Positions 36,509 through 45,727 of a stretch of DNA of 52,286 nt are shown here, in pieces. Origin of the DNA: Methanomassiliicoccaceae archaeon (lineage in GTDB: Archaea > Thermoplasmatota > Thermoplasmata > Methanomassiliicoccales > Methanomethylophilaceae). The notes beneath the pieces are model-generated. The model ran no database searches, had not been told where the DNA came from, and saw nothing but the letters and a program-made list of their open reading frames with translations. The position numbers and the translations under genes are program-made. Numbering within the stretch: the stretch's first letter is position 1; each line of letters begins with the position of its first letter. The stretch spans positions 1 through 52,286 of the forward strand of contig JAEEJP010000038.1 in NCBI GenBank assembly GCA_016281925.1, written 5' to 3'.

Positions 36509-38002
36509 ATGGATATCTTCGTGCTGACAGCGTTCATAGCCTATTTCGCCTTGGTGCTGGGCGTAGGATTCTATTTCTACAAGCGGTCCAGCAGCATGGA
36601 GGATTACATACTGGGCGGACGCTCTATGAACCCTTACGTCACCGCGCTTTCGGCGCAGGCATCGGATATGAGCAGCTGGCTGCTCATGGGGCTGCCTGGG
36701 GCGGTGCTTCTCGCAGGCATGGGGGAGGCATGGATAGGGATAGGCCTGGCGATAGGCTCCTATCTTTCGTGGCTCTTCGTGGCCAAGAAACTCAGAAAGC
36801 ATTCCGTAGTCGCCGGGAATGCTCTGACGGTGCCGGAATTCTTTTCCAACCGTTACAAAGACGAGAAAGGATACCTCAGATTCATCTGCAGCCTGATCAT
36901 CCTCTTCTTCTTCGTCATCTATGTGGCCTCCGGATTCAAGGGATGCGGAGTCACCCTCCAGACAATTTTCCCGGAGATCTCCTTCAGCATAGCGATGGCC
37001 GTCGGAGCGATCATCATCATAGCGTACACTTTCATGGGAGGCTTCAAGGCCGTCTGCTGGACGGATTTCTTCCAGGGCATGCTGATGCTCGTCGCCATTC
37101 TTGTCGTGCCTCTGGCCGCCATAGGGTCGCTGGGCGGATGGAGCGAGCTCCAGGCCGGATGGGATTCCGTCGGGGTGGAGAACTTCATGGATCTGTTCTG
37201 GGACGGCGGCGCCCCTCTGAGCGCAATAGCCATCCTTTCGCTGCTGGCCTGGGCGTTCGGATATTTCGGGATGCCGCACATAGTCGTCAGATACATGTCC
37301 ATCAGGGATCCCGAAGAGGTCAAGATCTCGCGCAGGATCTCTCTGATATGGATCGTCATCGCGCTTTCCGCGGCCATCCTCGTCGGTCTGGTCGGGAGAG
37401 TATACGTCGGAGAGGCCGAAGTCGTCGCGGACGGGTTCAACGCCGAGCACATATTCATCATGATGGCCGGGGACCTGTTTCCGCCGATAATCGCCGGGCT
37501 GCTGTTCGCCGCCGTCATGGCCGCGATCATGTCCACTGCGGACTCCCAGCTTCTGGTGGCATCCTCGGCCATCACCAACGACATCCTCGGCAAGTACGGC
37601 AGGTACAAGGGCCAGCCCAAGGCTCTCATGTGGATCTCCAGGCTCATCGTCGTTCTGGTGGCTGTGTTCGCGCTGATCCTCGCGCTGTACGGAGGCGACA
37701 GCATCATGGGCCTCGTCTCTTACGCCTGGGCCGGATTCGGAGCCGCCTTCGGGCCGCTGATGATCCTGTCCCTTTATTGGAAGAGGATGAACCTCTACGG
37801 GGCGCTGGCCTCGGTGTTCGTCGGGTTCATCACGGTCATAGCGTGGAACACTTTCCTGTCCGGGACCGGGATCTACGAGCTCCTGCCCGGATTCATCTTC
37901 GCGCTGATCGCCGGCGTCCTCGTCTCCTTGGCCACGCCTGCGCCTTCCGCAGAGATCCAGAAGGAGTTCGACGAAGCCCAGTCTTACGTCGAAGGCCAAT
38001 GA
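36509..38002 (+). CDS. putP: Sodium/solute symporter (SSS family, PutP-like)
   Basis: A 497-residue, 12-13-helix symporter. It has the conserved start of PutP-type transporters (EDYILGGRSMNPYVTALSAQASDMSSWLLMGLPGAVLLAGMGEAWIGIG, here quoted only by its parts: GGRSMNPYVTALS and QASDMSSWL), GGFKAVCWTDFFQG, and the Na+ site helix MAAIMSTADSQLLVASSAITND. Most likely substrate proline or another small solute; the exact one is inferred. It overlaps nothing and precedes the YigZ gene by 60 bases. Confidence 0.87.
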   Translation: MDIFVLTAFIAYFALVLGVGFYFYKRSSSMEDYILGGRSMNPYVTALSAQASDMSSWLLMGLPGAVLLAGMGEAWIGIGLAIGSYLSWLFVAKKLRKHSVVAGNALTVPEFFSNRYKDEKGYLRFICSLIILFFFVIYVASGFKGCGVTLQTIFPEISFSIAMAVGAIIIIAYTFMGGFKAVCWTDFFQGMLMLVAILVVPLAAIGSLGGWSELQAGWDSVGVENFMDLFWDGGAPLSAIAILSLLAWAFGYFGMPHIVVRYMSIRDPEEVKISRRISLIWIVIALSAAILVGLVGRVYVGEAEVVADGFNAEHIFIMMAGDLFPPIIAGLLFAAVMAAIMSTADSQLLVASSAITNDILGKYGRYKGQPKALMWISRLIVVLVAVFALILALYGGDSIMGLVSYAWAGFGAAFGPLMILSLYWKRMNLYGALASVFVGFITVIAWNTFLSGTGIYELLPGFIFALIAGVLVSLATPAPSAEIQKEFDEAQSYVEGQ

Positions 38003-38062
38003 AACTTCCGGGGGCCTTCCGGGGCCTCCGCCTTTTTTAATTCCTTCTGCCATTCCGCAGCC

Positions 38063-38686
38063 ATGGCGATGTCCGATTATGATGCGCTGGCCGGGAAGGC
38101 GTCCGCGGAGATCGCCGTCAGAGGGTCCAGGTTCATAGGGGTCGCCATGCCGTGCCCCGATGAGAGCCATATCCAGGCGAACCTTGCCGCGGTGTCTGCG
38201 GAGTTCCCGGGCGCCACCCATTACTGCTACGCCGCCGTTTTCGGAGCTTCGGACAGGAATCTCCGCTTCAGCGACGGGGGCGAGCCTTCCGGGACGGCGG
38301 GGAGGCCGATCCTCAGCGTCCTCAGCGGCGCCGGGCTGTCGGATTCCATGGCCGTGGTCGTCCGCTATTTCGGAGGGACCCTTCTGGGGACCGGCGGTCT
38401 GGTCCGCGCATATTCCGAGGCGGCATCCCTCGCGCTGGGGAAGTCCGCCAAGGTCAGGAGGACGGCGTGCGCCGTGTTCGAGGTCGGGATGGGATACAGC
38501 CATTACAGCGCGTTCGAGGCCAAATGCAAAGGTTTCATGGCAAGGAAGCCGGAATGCTCCTACTCCGACAGGGTAGACGTGAAAGCCTGGGTGCCTCTGG
38601 GGGAAGCCGAGGGATTCCTGCGCAGGCTGGAAGGCATCACCGGCGGCAAAGCGCATCCGATCCGCCTCCGGGACGAGTACGTCCGA
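38063..38686 (+). CDS. yigZ: YigZ/IMPACT family protein (UPF0029), ending in CGA
   Basis: A 207-residue protein matching YigZ over its full length (E. coli YigZ is 204): FIGVAMPC near the N-terminus, the signature RFSDGGEPSGTAGRPIL, VVVRYFGGTLLGTGGLVRAYSEAA and a second ferredoxin-like domain. The role is translation- or stress-related in the IMPACT family. The first CGA is at 38684-38686, exactly where the family ends; without it the frame runs to 39805 through the ABC-F gene in another frame. This is the cleanest case for CGA as stop. Confidence 0.85.
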
Positions 38687-38723
38687 GCGAAGCATCATCT
38701 ATCAGCCGCGCTTATCGGGCCGC

Positions 38724-40535
38724 ATGCTCATCAAGGCCCAGTCGATAGCCAAGTCATTCGGCCCGGTGAAAGTCCTGACGGATGTCAGCCTCCAGATCAA
38801 CGAAGGCGATGCGATAGGCCTGATCGGGATAAACGGCGCCGGCAAGAGCACTTTCCTGAAGATACTCCTGGGGGAGATGAAGCCGGACACCGGGGAGCTC
38901 ACCCGCTATACCGAGAGGATAGGCTATCTGGAGCAGTTCGCCGAATCGTCGGCGGAATTCACCGTCCGCGACGTGCTGGGGAGGCCGTACGGGCACATCG
39001 AGAATCTGAAGCGCCGCCTGGCGGAGATAGAGGCCGAGATGGCGTCCGGCGGCGACATAGACTGGAACGCCCTGGCGGAAGAGAGCGCCATGCTGGAATC
39101 CATGCTGTCGAAATCCGATGCCGACGACGAGGGAAATCAGAGGGCCGCGCTGGAAAAGGTGGGTCTGAGCTGGGATTTCGCAGACAGGACCATGGATTCC
39201 CTTTCCGGAGGGGAGAGGGCCAAAGTGATGCTCTCCCGCATAGTCGTCCAGGCCGACGACTGCGATCTTCTCGTGATGGACGAGCCAACCTCCCATCTGG
39301 ACATAAACACTGTGGAGTGGCTGGAGGACTATCTTCTGAAGACCCGCTGCGCCGTGCTGGTCATCAGCCACGACAGGTATTTCCTGGACAAGATCGCGAC
39401 GCGCATGCTGGAGATTTCCAACGGGAAATCCAGGGAGTACAAGGGCAACTATTCCGATTTCATCATGAAGAAGATGCTGGACCTGGACCGGATGGAGAAG
39501 GAGTACAGGAAATACTCCTCCCAGAAGAGGAAGCAGGAAGAGATCGCCAGGGAGCTCCACCGCGACCAGTGGTTCATGACCACCCACAAGACCAGGGAGA
39601 AGATGATCGCCAAGATGGAGGAGAAGGAGAAGCCGGAGGAGAGCAGGGAGATCTCGGTCAGAATCCAGACCGCCCGCAAATCCGGCAAGAACGTCCTCAC
39701 GGCGAAGGATCTTTCCGTTTCCATAGGCGGGAAGAAGATACTGGAGCATGTCGACCTGGACATACAGAAAGGCGACAGGATCGGGGTCTTCGGGTCCAAC
39801 GGTGAAGGGAAAACCACCCTGATAAAGGCGCTGCTGGAGCAGATCCCGTCCGAAGGGGAGCTTTGGACGGCTCCCGGCGCCAAGATAGGGTACTATTCCC
39901 AGCATCACGACAGCCTGGACAAGAGGCTCACCGCCGAGGAGCAGCTCCTGCAGCTCATAGGCAAGGAGAGGAGGGGCGAGGCCCGCTCGATGCTGGCAAG
40001 GTTCCTTCTGACCGGCGACGATGTGGACCGCCCGATATCCACGCTTTCCGGCGGGCAGAGGGCGAGGGTGGCGATGTGCCTGCTGCTTCTGAGCGAGACC
40101 AACCTTCTGGTGCTCGACGAGCCGACGAATTATATGGACATCCCCGCGAAGCATGCGATAGAGGAGGCTCTGAACGAATACGGCGGGACGCTGATAGCCG
40201 TCACCCACGACAGGTATTTCCTGGACACCGTCTGCACCAGCGTGATCGAGGTCGCAGGCGGCCGCATCAAACTGTTCGCAGGGACGTATTCGGAGATGAA
40301 AGGCCGCCCCAACGTCAGGGAGGTGGTCATGGACGCCGACGAATACAGGGTCCTGTCCCCGTTCACCAACTGGACGACCGGCCGCAGATACGCCAAAGGC
40401 GACCGGGTGCTGATTGCCCCCGCCGAGCAGAAGAGCTTCGAATGGGCCCTCGGCCAGGGGAAGCTCAGGAAGACCGGCGGGCGCCAGAGGAAGAAGGTGG
40501 ATGTCGCCGAAACCCCGCCGAAAGACGGTTTCTGA
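38724..40535 (+). CDS. ABC-F family ATPase (translation factor type)
   Basis: A 603-residue protein with two ABC domains and no membrane part: first Walker A GINGAGKST, signature LSGGERAKVML, Walker B LLVMDEPTSHLD; linker 240-320 rich in Lys/Glu (the P-site tRNA interaction motif); second Walker A GSNGEGKTT, LSGGQRARVAM, LLVLDEPTNYMD. The C-terminal extension of about 80 residues ends in basic residues. ABC-F proteins bind the ribosome and relieve stalling. The start lies 37 bases after the YigZ CGA; probably one operon. Confidence 0.93.
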   Translation: MLIKAQSIAKSFGPVKVLTDVSLQINEGDAIGLIGINGAGKSTFLKILLGEMKPDTGELTRYTERIGYLEQFAESSAEFTVRDVLGRPYGHIENLKRRLAEIEAEMASGGDIDWNALAEESAMLESMLSKSDADDEGNQRAALEKVGLSWDFADRTMDSLSGGERAKVMLSRIVVQADDCDLLVMDEPTSHLDINTVEWLEDYLLKTRCAVLVISHDRYFLDKIATRMLEISNGKSREYKGNYSDFIMKKMLDLDRMEKEYRKYSSQKRKQEEIARELHRDQWFMTTHKTREKMIAKMEEKEKPEESREISVRIQTARKSGKNVLTAKDLSVSIGGKKILEHVDLDIQKGDRIGVFGSNGEGKTTLIKALLEQIPSEGELWTAPGAKIGYYSQHHDSLDKRLTAEEQLLQLIGKERRGEARSMLARFLLTGDDVDRPISTLSGGQRARVAMCLLLLSETNLLVLDEPTNYMDIPAKHAIEEALNEYGGTLIAVTHDRYFLDTVCTSVIEVAGGRIKLFAGTYSEMKGRPNVREVVMDADEYRVLSPFTNWTTGRRYAKGDRVLIAPAEQKSFEWALGQGKLRKTGGRQRKKVDVAETPPKDGF

Positions 40536-40576
40536 GGGCATTTCCCGCCTGAATCCGGGGCTCTTCCTTTCATTCT

Positions 40577-40727
40577 ATTAATAAATTTATATTAAGGGAC
40601 AGCCATCTAGAATTGCGCCGGCGCATCCCAGCCGGCTCCGGATAGGGATGACCGGGGCCGAGCTGACCGCAAAGATGCGGCGGCAGTCTCCGGGCGCTGG
40701 AGCCCGGTTCATAGGAGCAGATGTTCT
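40577..40727 (+). promoter_or_regulatory. TATA box and structured leader of the giant surface protein
   Basis: TATTAATAAATTTATAT (40577-40593) predicts a start near 40605, leaving about 120 bases of leader, long for this genome. The leader has hairpins GCGCCGGCGC, CCGC-AAAGAT-GCGG and CCGGGC-GCTGGA-GCCCGG. Confidence 0.45.
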
Positions 40728-43700
40728 ATGGAATTGACAAACAAAAATGCATTCAGGAGCAAGGAGAAATTCCTTGCAGCAGCCGTCATTCTGGCGGTCG
40801 TGGCGTCCTGTATCGCCGTCTCCTTCTCTGCCGACGCGGAGACATCGGACGACAAGGTACTGTACATCCACGGAACCCTTGATGCGAGCATAATCGGAAG
40901 TTCTCTTCAGATTATCATCGTCGACGGCGATCTGGCAGTCGAGAACGGCCAGTTCATCGAGGCGAACAACAATTTCATCGTGAATGAAAATGTTACGCTC
41001 ACTCTCAGGAGCGGTTCCCATGTCACTATCGCATCGGGAAGCGCCGATATCAAGGGAAAAGTCGTGTGCGCCGAAGGCACAGAGGCCGCCCCCACCTTCC
41101 TCGTGAAGAGCGGAGCCTCGGCCGGCATCAGCGGAAGCGTCACCGTCGACGGGCCCTACGGGTTCGTCTGCGAGAACGGAGCCGCCGCATCCGTCAGCGG
41201 AAACTTCACCGTCTCCGAGACCGGAACCGCCGTCATCAGCGGAGCCGCGATCAAGAACGGAGGAACCCTCGCCATCGAAAGCGTCGGAACCGCAACCCAC
41301 ATCCAGAGCGTCAGGGCCGAGTCCGGATCCAACGTCAGCATATCCGGTCTCGCGACTTACGACTCGATGGTCATCGATGACGGAGCAACTTTCGTCGTCG
41401 CCGACGACGGTTCTCTCGTCCAGCCCGGAGTGGCCGCAGAGTCTCTGCCCGCCACCTGGATTTCCAACAACGGGAACATGACCGTCAACGGAGAATTCTC
41501 CGGCGCGGTCTCCAACTCCGGAGTCATCGTCGCGCACAGCGACAAGGAATGCCTGTATGTCGTCACCGCGAACGCCGGATCCACATTCGAGTCCAAGACC
41601 CTCAAAGGAACCGCTTCGTTCAACAACAGGGGTGCCACCCAGTTCATCGTCAAGGACGTCAACGGAATCGTCGTCACCGGAGAATCCACCGGGGTCGCTC
41701 TCGCGGGAGCCCCTGACGCCTCCACTTCCGAGGCCGCCATGGAGGCCGTCGGAGTCCTTCTCATCAAAGAGGACATGACCTTCCCCAAGGAAGTCAACAT
41801 CAACCTCCGCGAGGGATCCGTCCTCAACGTTTCCTCTTACGTCACCATGATCGACAACACGGCCTCCGCGCCCATAACCGGAACCGGAACTCTCACCGTC
41901 ACCGGAACCGTCAAGACCGCGGTGCCCCTCGTCATCAAATCGCCTCTCAAAGGCACTCCGGGAATCACCCTGAACGCTGTCTACTACATGAAAGGCGGAT
42001 ACCACTACTACACGACCTTCGCCAATGCCCTCGAGGCCAACCCCGACTATCTCAAGGTGTACGGAGACATAGTGTTCGACAAGGACACCATCATCCCCAG
42101 CACGATGACCGTCGACATGACCGAGGCAAACTCCGTCAGGATCATCAACGACGCCACCGTTACTGTCGAGGCCGGCGGAAAGTTCATGAACGGCACCGTC
42201 CCCATCAACGTGGAAGACGGAACCCTCATACTCCTGGACAAGACGAAGAGCGAAACCAACGTGGACATAGTCATCTCCGAGGTTCTCGTGGGCTCCGGCG
42301 TGACCGCCAAGTTCACCAACCTCAAGAGAGCCCTCGACGAGTCCCAGCCCGGAGACATCATCGAGCTCAGGAAAGACCACGTGTACATCTCCGAGGACAC
42401 CGTCATCCCCGAGGGAGTCACCCTCAAGATCGGAGAAGGACACATCCTCGAGCTCATCAACGGCGCGAAGCTCACCGTCAACGGAACTCTCGATGCCCAT
42501 CCCGGAACCTACGTCATCACCAACGGAACCACCGTGGTCAACGGATGCTTCTTCTTCGACGTACCCTTCGCCACCTATTCCTCCGCCATAGCCGGAGCTT
42601 ACTACACTCTCGACGGCGTCAACACCATCTCTCCCCTGTCCTACATAGCCGGGAAGGAGCCGAGAGTCAGCGACATCATCGAGATGTACGGCGACAACGA
42701 GGTCGGAAACGTCTCGCTCAGCGGAGCCGGAAAGACCATCTACGTCAGGTCCGGCGCTTTCTCCGCCGAATCTCTCGCTCTCAGCGGATTCGTGTTCGAC
42801 GCCTCCCAGGCTTCGTCCGTTAACGGAAGAATCGCCATGGGCGGCGGTTCCATCGAATTCGTCGACGCCAAGGGATTCGTCCTCGGCCAGAGCCCCGAAG
42901 GCGGCATCAGCATCGACGGCGCTCCCGCCGCATCCGCGCCCGGAGCGTCCGCGACCTTCTCCGGAAAGTCCAGGATCAATGTCCAGACCCTCGAAGGGCT
43001 CGGCATCGCTTTCGCATCCGACGCTGACACCTACATCACCAACCCGTTCACTTTCTTCGGAGATGTCTCCATTCCCGAGGGAGCGAAAGTCACCGCCGAG
43101 AACAGCATCATCGGAAAGGCGTTCGGCATCGCGGGAACCTTCGCGGCTTCCAGCATCGCCGCCGATTCCGTCGACGTCAACGCCGGCGGATCGCTGACTT
43201 CCGGAGACGCGGCCATGAACCTCATCGCGAAGGCGCTCGCCGTCGACGGAACCCTTGCTGGAGGAAACGGAACCAACATCGCGATAAACGGTCTCAGCGG
43301 AAACGGAAAGATCGTCCTCGGAGACAGCAGCCGCATCATCGTCGACGGAGATGTCACCTCCATCGACAGCATCAAGGCCGGAAACGGATTCCTGCTCACC
43401 GCCAACAACATCAACCTCGGCAGCGCCGAGCTCAGCGACGGAATGACCCTCGAGGCCAAAGGGAACTTCGTTTCCACGGGCAAGATCGCAGCCGGAAACA
43501 ACGCGGCCATCAGAGCGAAGGACGTGTCCATCGCCGATGCCGAGTTCGGAGAATCCGCATCCATCACCGCCGAAACCGCCAAGCTCACGGACCTCGTCCT
43601 CGGAAAGAAATCCGTTCTCTCCGTCGCCGGAGACCTCTCCATACTCGGAAACACCACCGTCAGGGAAGAGTCCGAGATAACCGCGAACAACGTGAACGTC

Positions 43701-45146
43701 ACCGGAACCTTCGTAATAGACTCCACGGACAAGACCGTCATCAAGGGCGATCTGACCGTGCCCGGAACCCTTTCCGTCTACGAGCCCGCGACTGTCGCAG
43801 GATCGTTCACCGTCGCAGGGAACACCGATGTCGCAGGAACCCTGGACATCAACCAGATCGCCGTCCAGACCTTCTCCGGAGACCTCAAGGCATCCGGACT
43901 CGTCGCTATCGGAGCGGCCGACTGCTCCTCCAGCGTGCTCGGCGCTGTCGACATCGCCGAAGGAGGGGTTCTGACCGTCGTCAAGGACGCCAACGTCGCT
44001 TTCGCCAAGACGCTCAGTTCCGCCGGAACCGTCAATGTCGGAGAGGGCGCCGATGTCTCCATCGCCGGAGCTCTCTCGGTCCCCGGATCCTTCAACACCG
44101 GACTCGGATCCACCGTGGCCGCGCCCGCTCTGTCCGTTCCCGGAACCTTCGTCAACTCCGGAGACACCACCATCGGATCCCCCGAGATCGGCGGGACCTC
44201 GACCGTGGACGGAACCATCGACGCGAAGGACGGCAATTTCATCATGTACCAGACCGTGCACATCTACGGCAACATCCCCACCGAGAACGGAGTGTTCAAG
44301 GCCAGCAAGATCTATGCCGGAGTCAACGAGAGCATCTTCGGAACCGGAGCCGCTCCCGCCACCAAGACCCCGTCCCTGGGATCCGGAGTCACCATCTTCC
44401 CCGACGGTGTCGCCTACGTCGCTCCCGGAGCGGCCGCAAGCGGAGCCTTCAGCGGATTCGACAGCACGAAGTTCTTCAAGGGCGACGATCTGTATCTGAC
44501 CGTCTTCGCAGACACCGATGCATACAACGATTACACCACGTCCGGCGGAAAGATGGTCAGGCGCACCATCGACAGCATCGAAGCATCCGCCGACAACGCT
44601 TACGTCAACGGATGGAGGGCCACCAAGACCGTGAAGAACGCGGATGAAGTCGCCAAGGCGAGAGTCTACGATCCCTACGGAACCTATGACAGCGTCTGGC
44701 TCAACTACACCACCGCCATCTACAACTTCAAGCTGTACGTCGCCGACGAGACTGCGACCCCCATGGTCGGAAAGCTGGTCGGCGGACAGTTCGTGCCTCT
44801 GACCCTCGCCAAGACCGGTCTCAACTGCTACGAGTCGCCTGTCGATCTCGAAGCCGGCGATTACCGCGTCAAGCTTACCTATGCTCTCGGACACGAGGAC
44901 GAGTACATCGACAACCCGATGGTCGTCAACGGCATTCTGCAGCCCGATTACGACTTCTCGTTCAGCGGCAACCCCGACAACGACAGGCGCGTCACCAGCC
45001 TCATACAGTTCAGCTATGACGAGGCCGAAGCGCCGATCATCGCGGAGCCCCACTCCCTGAGCATCACGGACATCCTCCTGATCATCATCGTGATCCTGAT
45101 CATCATCGTCGCGGTGGTTGTGATTTGGAGAGTAAGGCGCTCATGA
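40728..45146 (+). CDS. Giant adhesin-like surface protein
   Basis: A 1472-residue secreted protein. A signal-peptide-like helix (about residues 16-32, LAAAVILAVVASCIAVSFS) is followed by more than 1200 residues of short beta repeats rich in G, T, V, S and A, of the right-handed beta-helix type. It closes with a C-terminal membrane helix (ILLIIIVILIIIVAVVVIW) and basic tail RVRRS. Codon use is far more uniform (GGA, GTC, AAC, ACC) than in the neighbours, which suggests very high expression. It may be the main cell-surface or S-layer-like protein. There is no CGA in it. Confidence 0.8.
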   Translation: MELTNKNAFRSKEKFLAAAVILAVVASCIAVSFSADAETSDDKVLYIHGTLDASIIGSSLQIIIVDGDLAVENGQFIEANNNFIVNENVTLTLRSGSHVTIASGSADIKGKVVCAEGTEAAPTFLVKSGASAGISGSVTVDGPYGFVCENGAAASVSGNFTVSETGTAVISGAAIKNGGTLAIESVGTATHIQSVRAESGSNVSISGLATYDSMVIDDGATFVVADDGSLVQPGVAAESLPATWISNNGNMTVNGEFSGAVSNSGVIVAHSDKECLYVVTANAGSTFESKTLKGTASFNNRGATQFIVKDVNGIVVTGESTGVALAGAPDASTSEAAMEAVGVLLIKEDMTFPKEVNINLREGSVLNVSSYVTMIDNTASAPITGTGTLTVTGTVKTAVPLVIKSPLKGTPGITLNAVYYMKGGYHYYTTFANALEANPDYLKVYGDIVFDKDTIIPSTMTVDMTEANSVRIINDATVTVEAGGKFMNGTVPINVEDGTLILLDKTKSETNVDIVISEVLVGSGVTAKFTNLKRALDESQPGDIIELRKDHVYISEDTVIPEGVTLKIGEGHILELINGAKLTVNGTLDAHPGTYVITNGTTVVNGCFFFDVPFATYSSAIAGAYYTLDGVNTISPLSYIAGKEPRVSDIIEMYGDNEVGNVSLSGAGKTIYVRSGAFSAESLALSGFVFDASQASSVNGRIAMGGGSIEFVDAKGFVLGQSPEGGISIDGAPAASAPGASATFSGKSRINVQTLEGLGIAFASDADTYITNPFTFFGDVSIPEGAKVTAENSIIGKAFGIAGTFAASSIAADSVDVNAGGSLTSGDAAMNLIAKALAVDGTLAGGNGTNIAINGLSGNGKIVLGDSSRIIVDGDVTSIDSIKAGNGFLLTANNINLGSAELSDGMTLEAKGNFVSTGKIAAGNNAAIRAKDVSIADAEFGESASITAETAKLTDLVLGKKSVLSVAGDLSILGNTTVREESEITANNVNVTGTFVIDSTDKTVIKGDLTVPGTLSVYEPATVAGSFTVAGNTDVAGTLDINQIAVQTFSGDLKASGLVAIGAADCSSSVLGAVDIAEGGVLTVVKDANVAFAKTLSSAGTVNVGEGADVSIAGALSVPGSFNTGLGSTVAAPALSVPGTFVNSGDTTIGSPEIGGTSTVDGTIDAKDGNFIMYQTVHIYGNIPTENGVFKASKIYAGVNESIFGTGAAPATKTPSLGSGVTIFPDGVAYVAPGAAASGAFSGFDSTKFFKGDDLYLTVFADTDAYNDYTTSGGKMVRRTIDSIEASADNAYVNGWRATKTVKNADEVAKARVYDPYGTYDSVWLNYTTAIYNFKLYVADETATPMVGKLVGGQFVPLTLAKTGLNCYESPVDLEAGDYRVKLTYALGHEDEYIDNPMVVNGILQPDYDFSFSGNPDNDRRVTSLIQFSYDEAEAPIIAEPHSLSITDILLIIIVILIIIVAVVVIWRVRRS

Positions 45147-45246
45147 AAACCATAAAAACGGAAACGCCCGGAAACGGCAAAGGATCGAATGCCTAAACAT
45201 CTGCTCCGGCGGCTCCGAAGGCCGCCGACCAAACCCCTTCCCAAAC

Positions 45247-45425
45247 GGGACCCGGAGATAAAGGGCCCGGGTCCCCCCTTACTGCTTTCTCCTCCGCGAT
45301 GCGGCGGAGGATACGGACCAGATCCTCGGAGATCCGAGGGACAGAGGCATACCGGAGGGGCCATAGAGGTGTTGAGGTACCTCACCTGCGATACGGCGGT
45401 CCCGTAAGGGCCATATCCGCCGCAC
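45247..45425 (+). ncRNA. Candidate structured RNA: five consecutive hairpins
   Basis: GGGACCCGG (45247-45255) with CCGGGTCCC (45267-45275); CCTCCGC with GCGGAGG (45291-45310); CCTCGG with CCGAGG (45324-45339); AGGTG with CACCT (45367-45387) around GAGGTACCTC; CGGCGG with CCGCCG (45394-45422) with CCC-GTAA-GGG inside. No coding frame fits. The first may be the terminator of the giant gene; the rest is unexplained. I could not match it to RNase P or SRP RNA. Confidence 0.5.
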
Positions 45426-45727
45426 AGCCGGGAACGAAACCGCGACTAAGGTGAAGCTCCCCGATCCGGCCCGCAATACGGACGGGACAGGATGCTGCCG
45501 CCCCATGAACGCGTAAGAGCTCGGCAGGCAGGAGAAGCACAGGAAAGCTCAGAAGCTTCCGCCCGAAGCCCAGGGCCGCCAGACGGTCCGATTCTGTCTC
45601 TGAATGCGGATCATGGGCCGATTTTTTCAGAGCGCGATCCGGGCGGATCAGAGCGGCAGCCCTGCCCTGATCCGGCGCTGCCCTCCGCCGGCGCAAATGA
45701 AATAGGCAGGGCCGGCATCGGAGTAGC
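45426..45727. other. Non-coding interval before the HMBS-like gene
   Basis: GC-rich stretch with no convincing frame; more short inverted repeats (for example CCGGCGCTGCCCTCCGCCGG around 45672). A GGAG lies near the ATG at 45728. Confidence 0.35.

Noticed and set aside
38687-39805. YigZ fused to an Arg/Gly-rich domain
   Set aside because: The extension is the ABC-F gene read in another frame.
40587-45053. 1488-codon frame antisense to the giant surface gene
   Set aside because: It mirrors the strong codon bias of the sense gene (Val/Asp/Gly-rich), has no signal peptide or domain, and the sense gene has signal peptide and anchor.
45247-45500. RNase P RNA or SRP RNA
   Set aside because: I looked for the conserved P4 parts and for the SRP GGAA loop region and did not find either; I leave it as an unassigned structured region.
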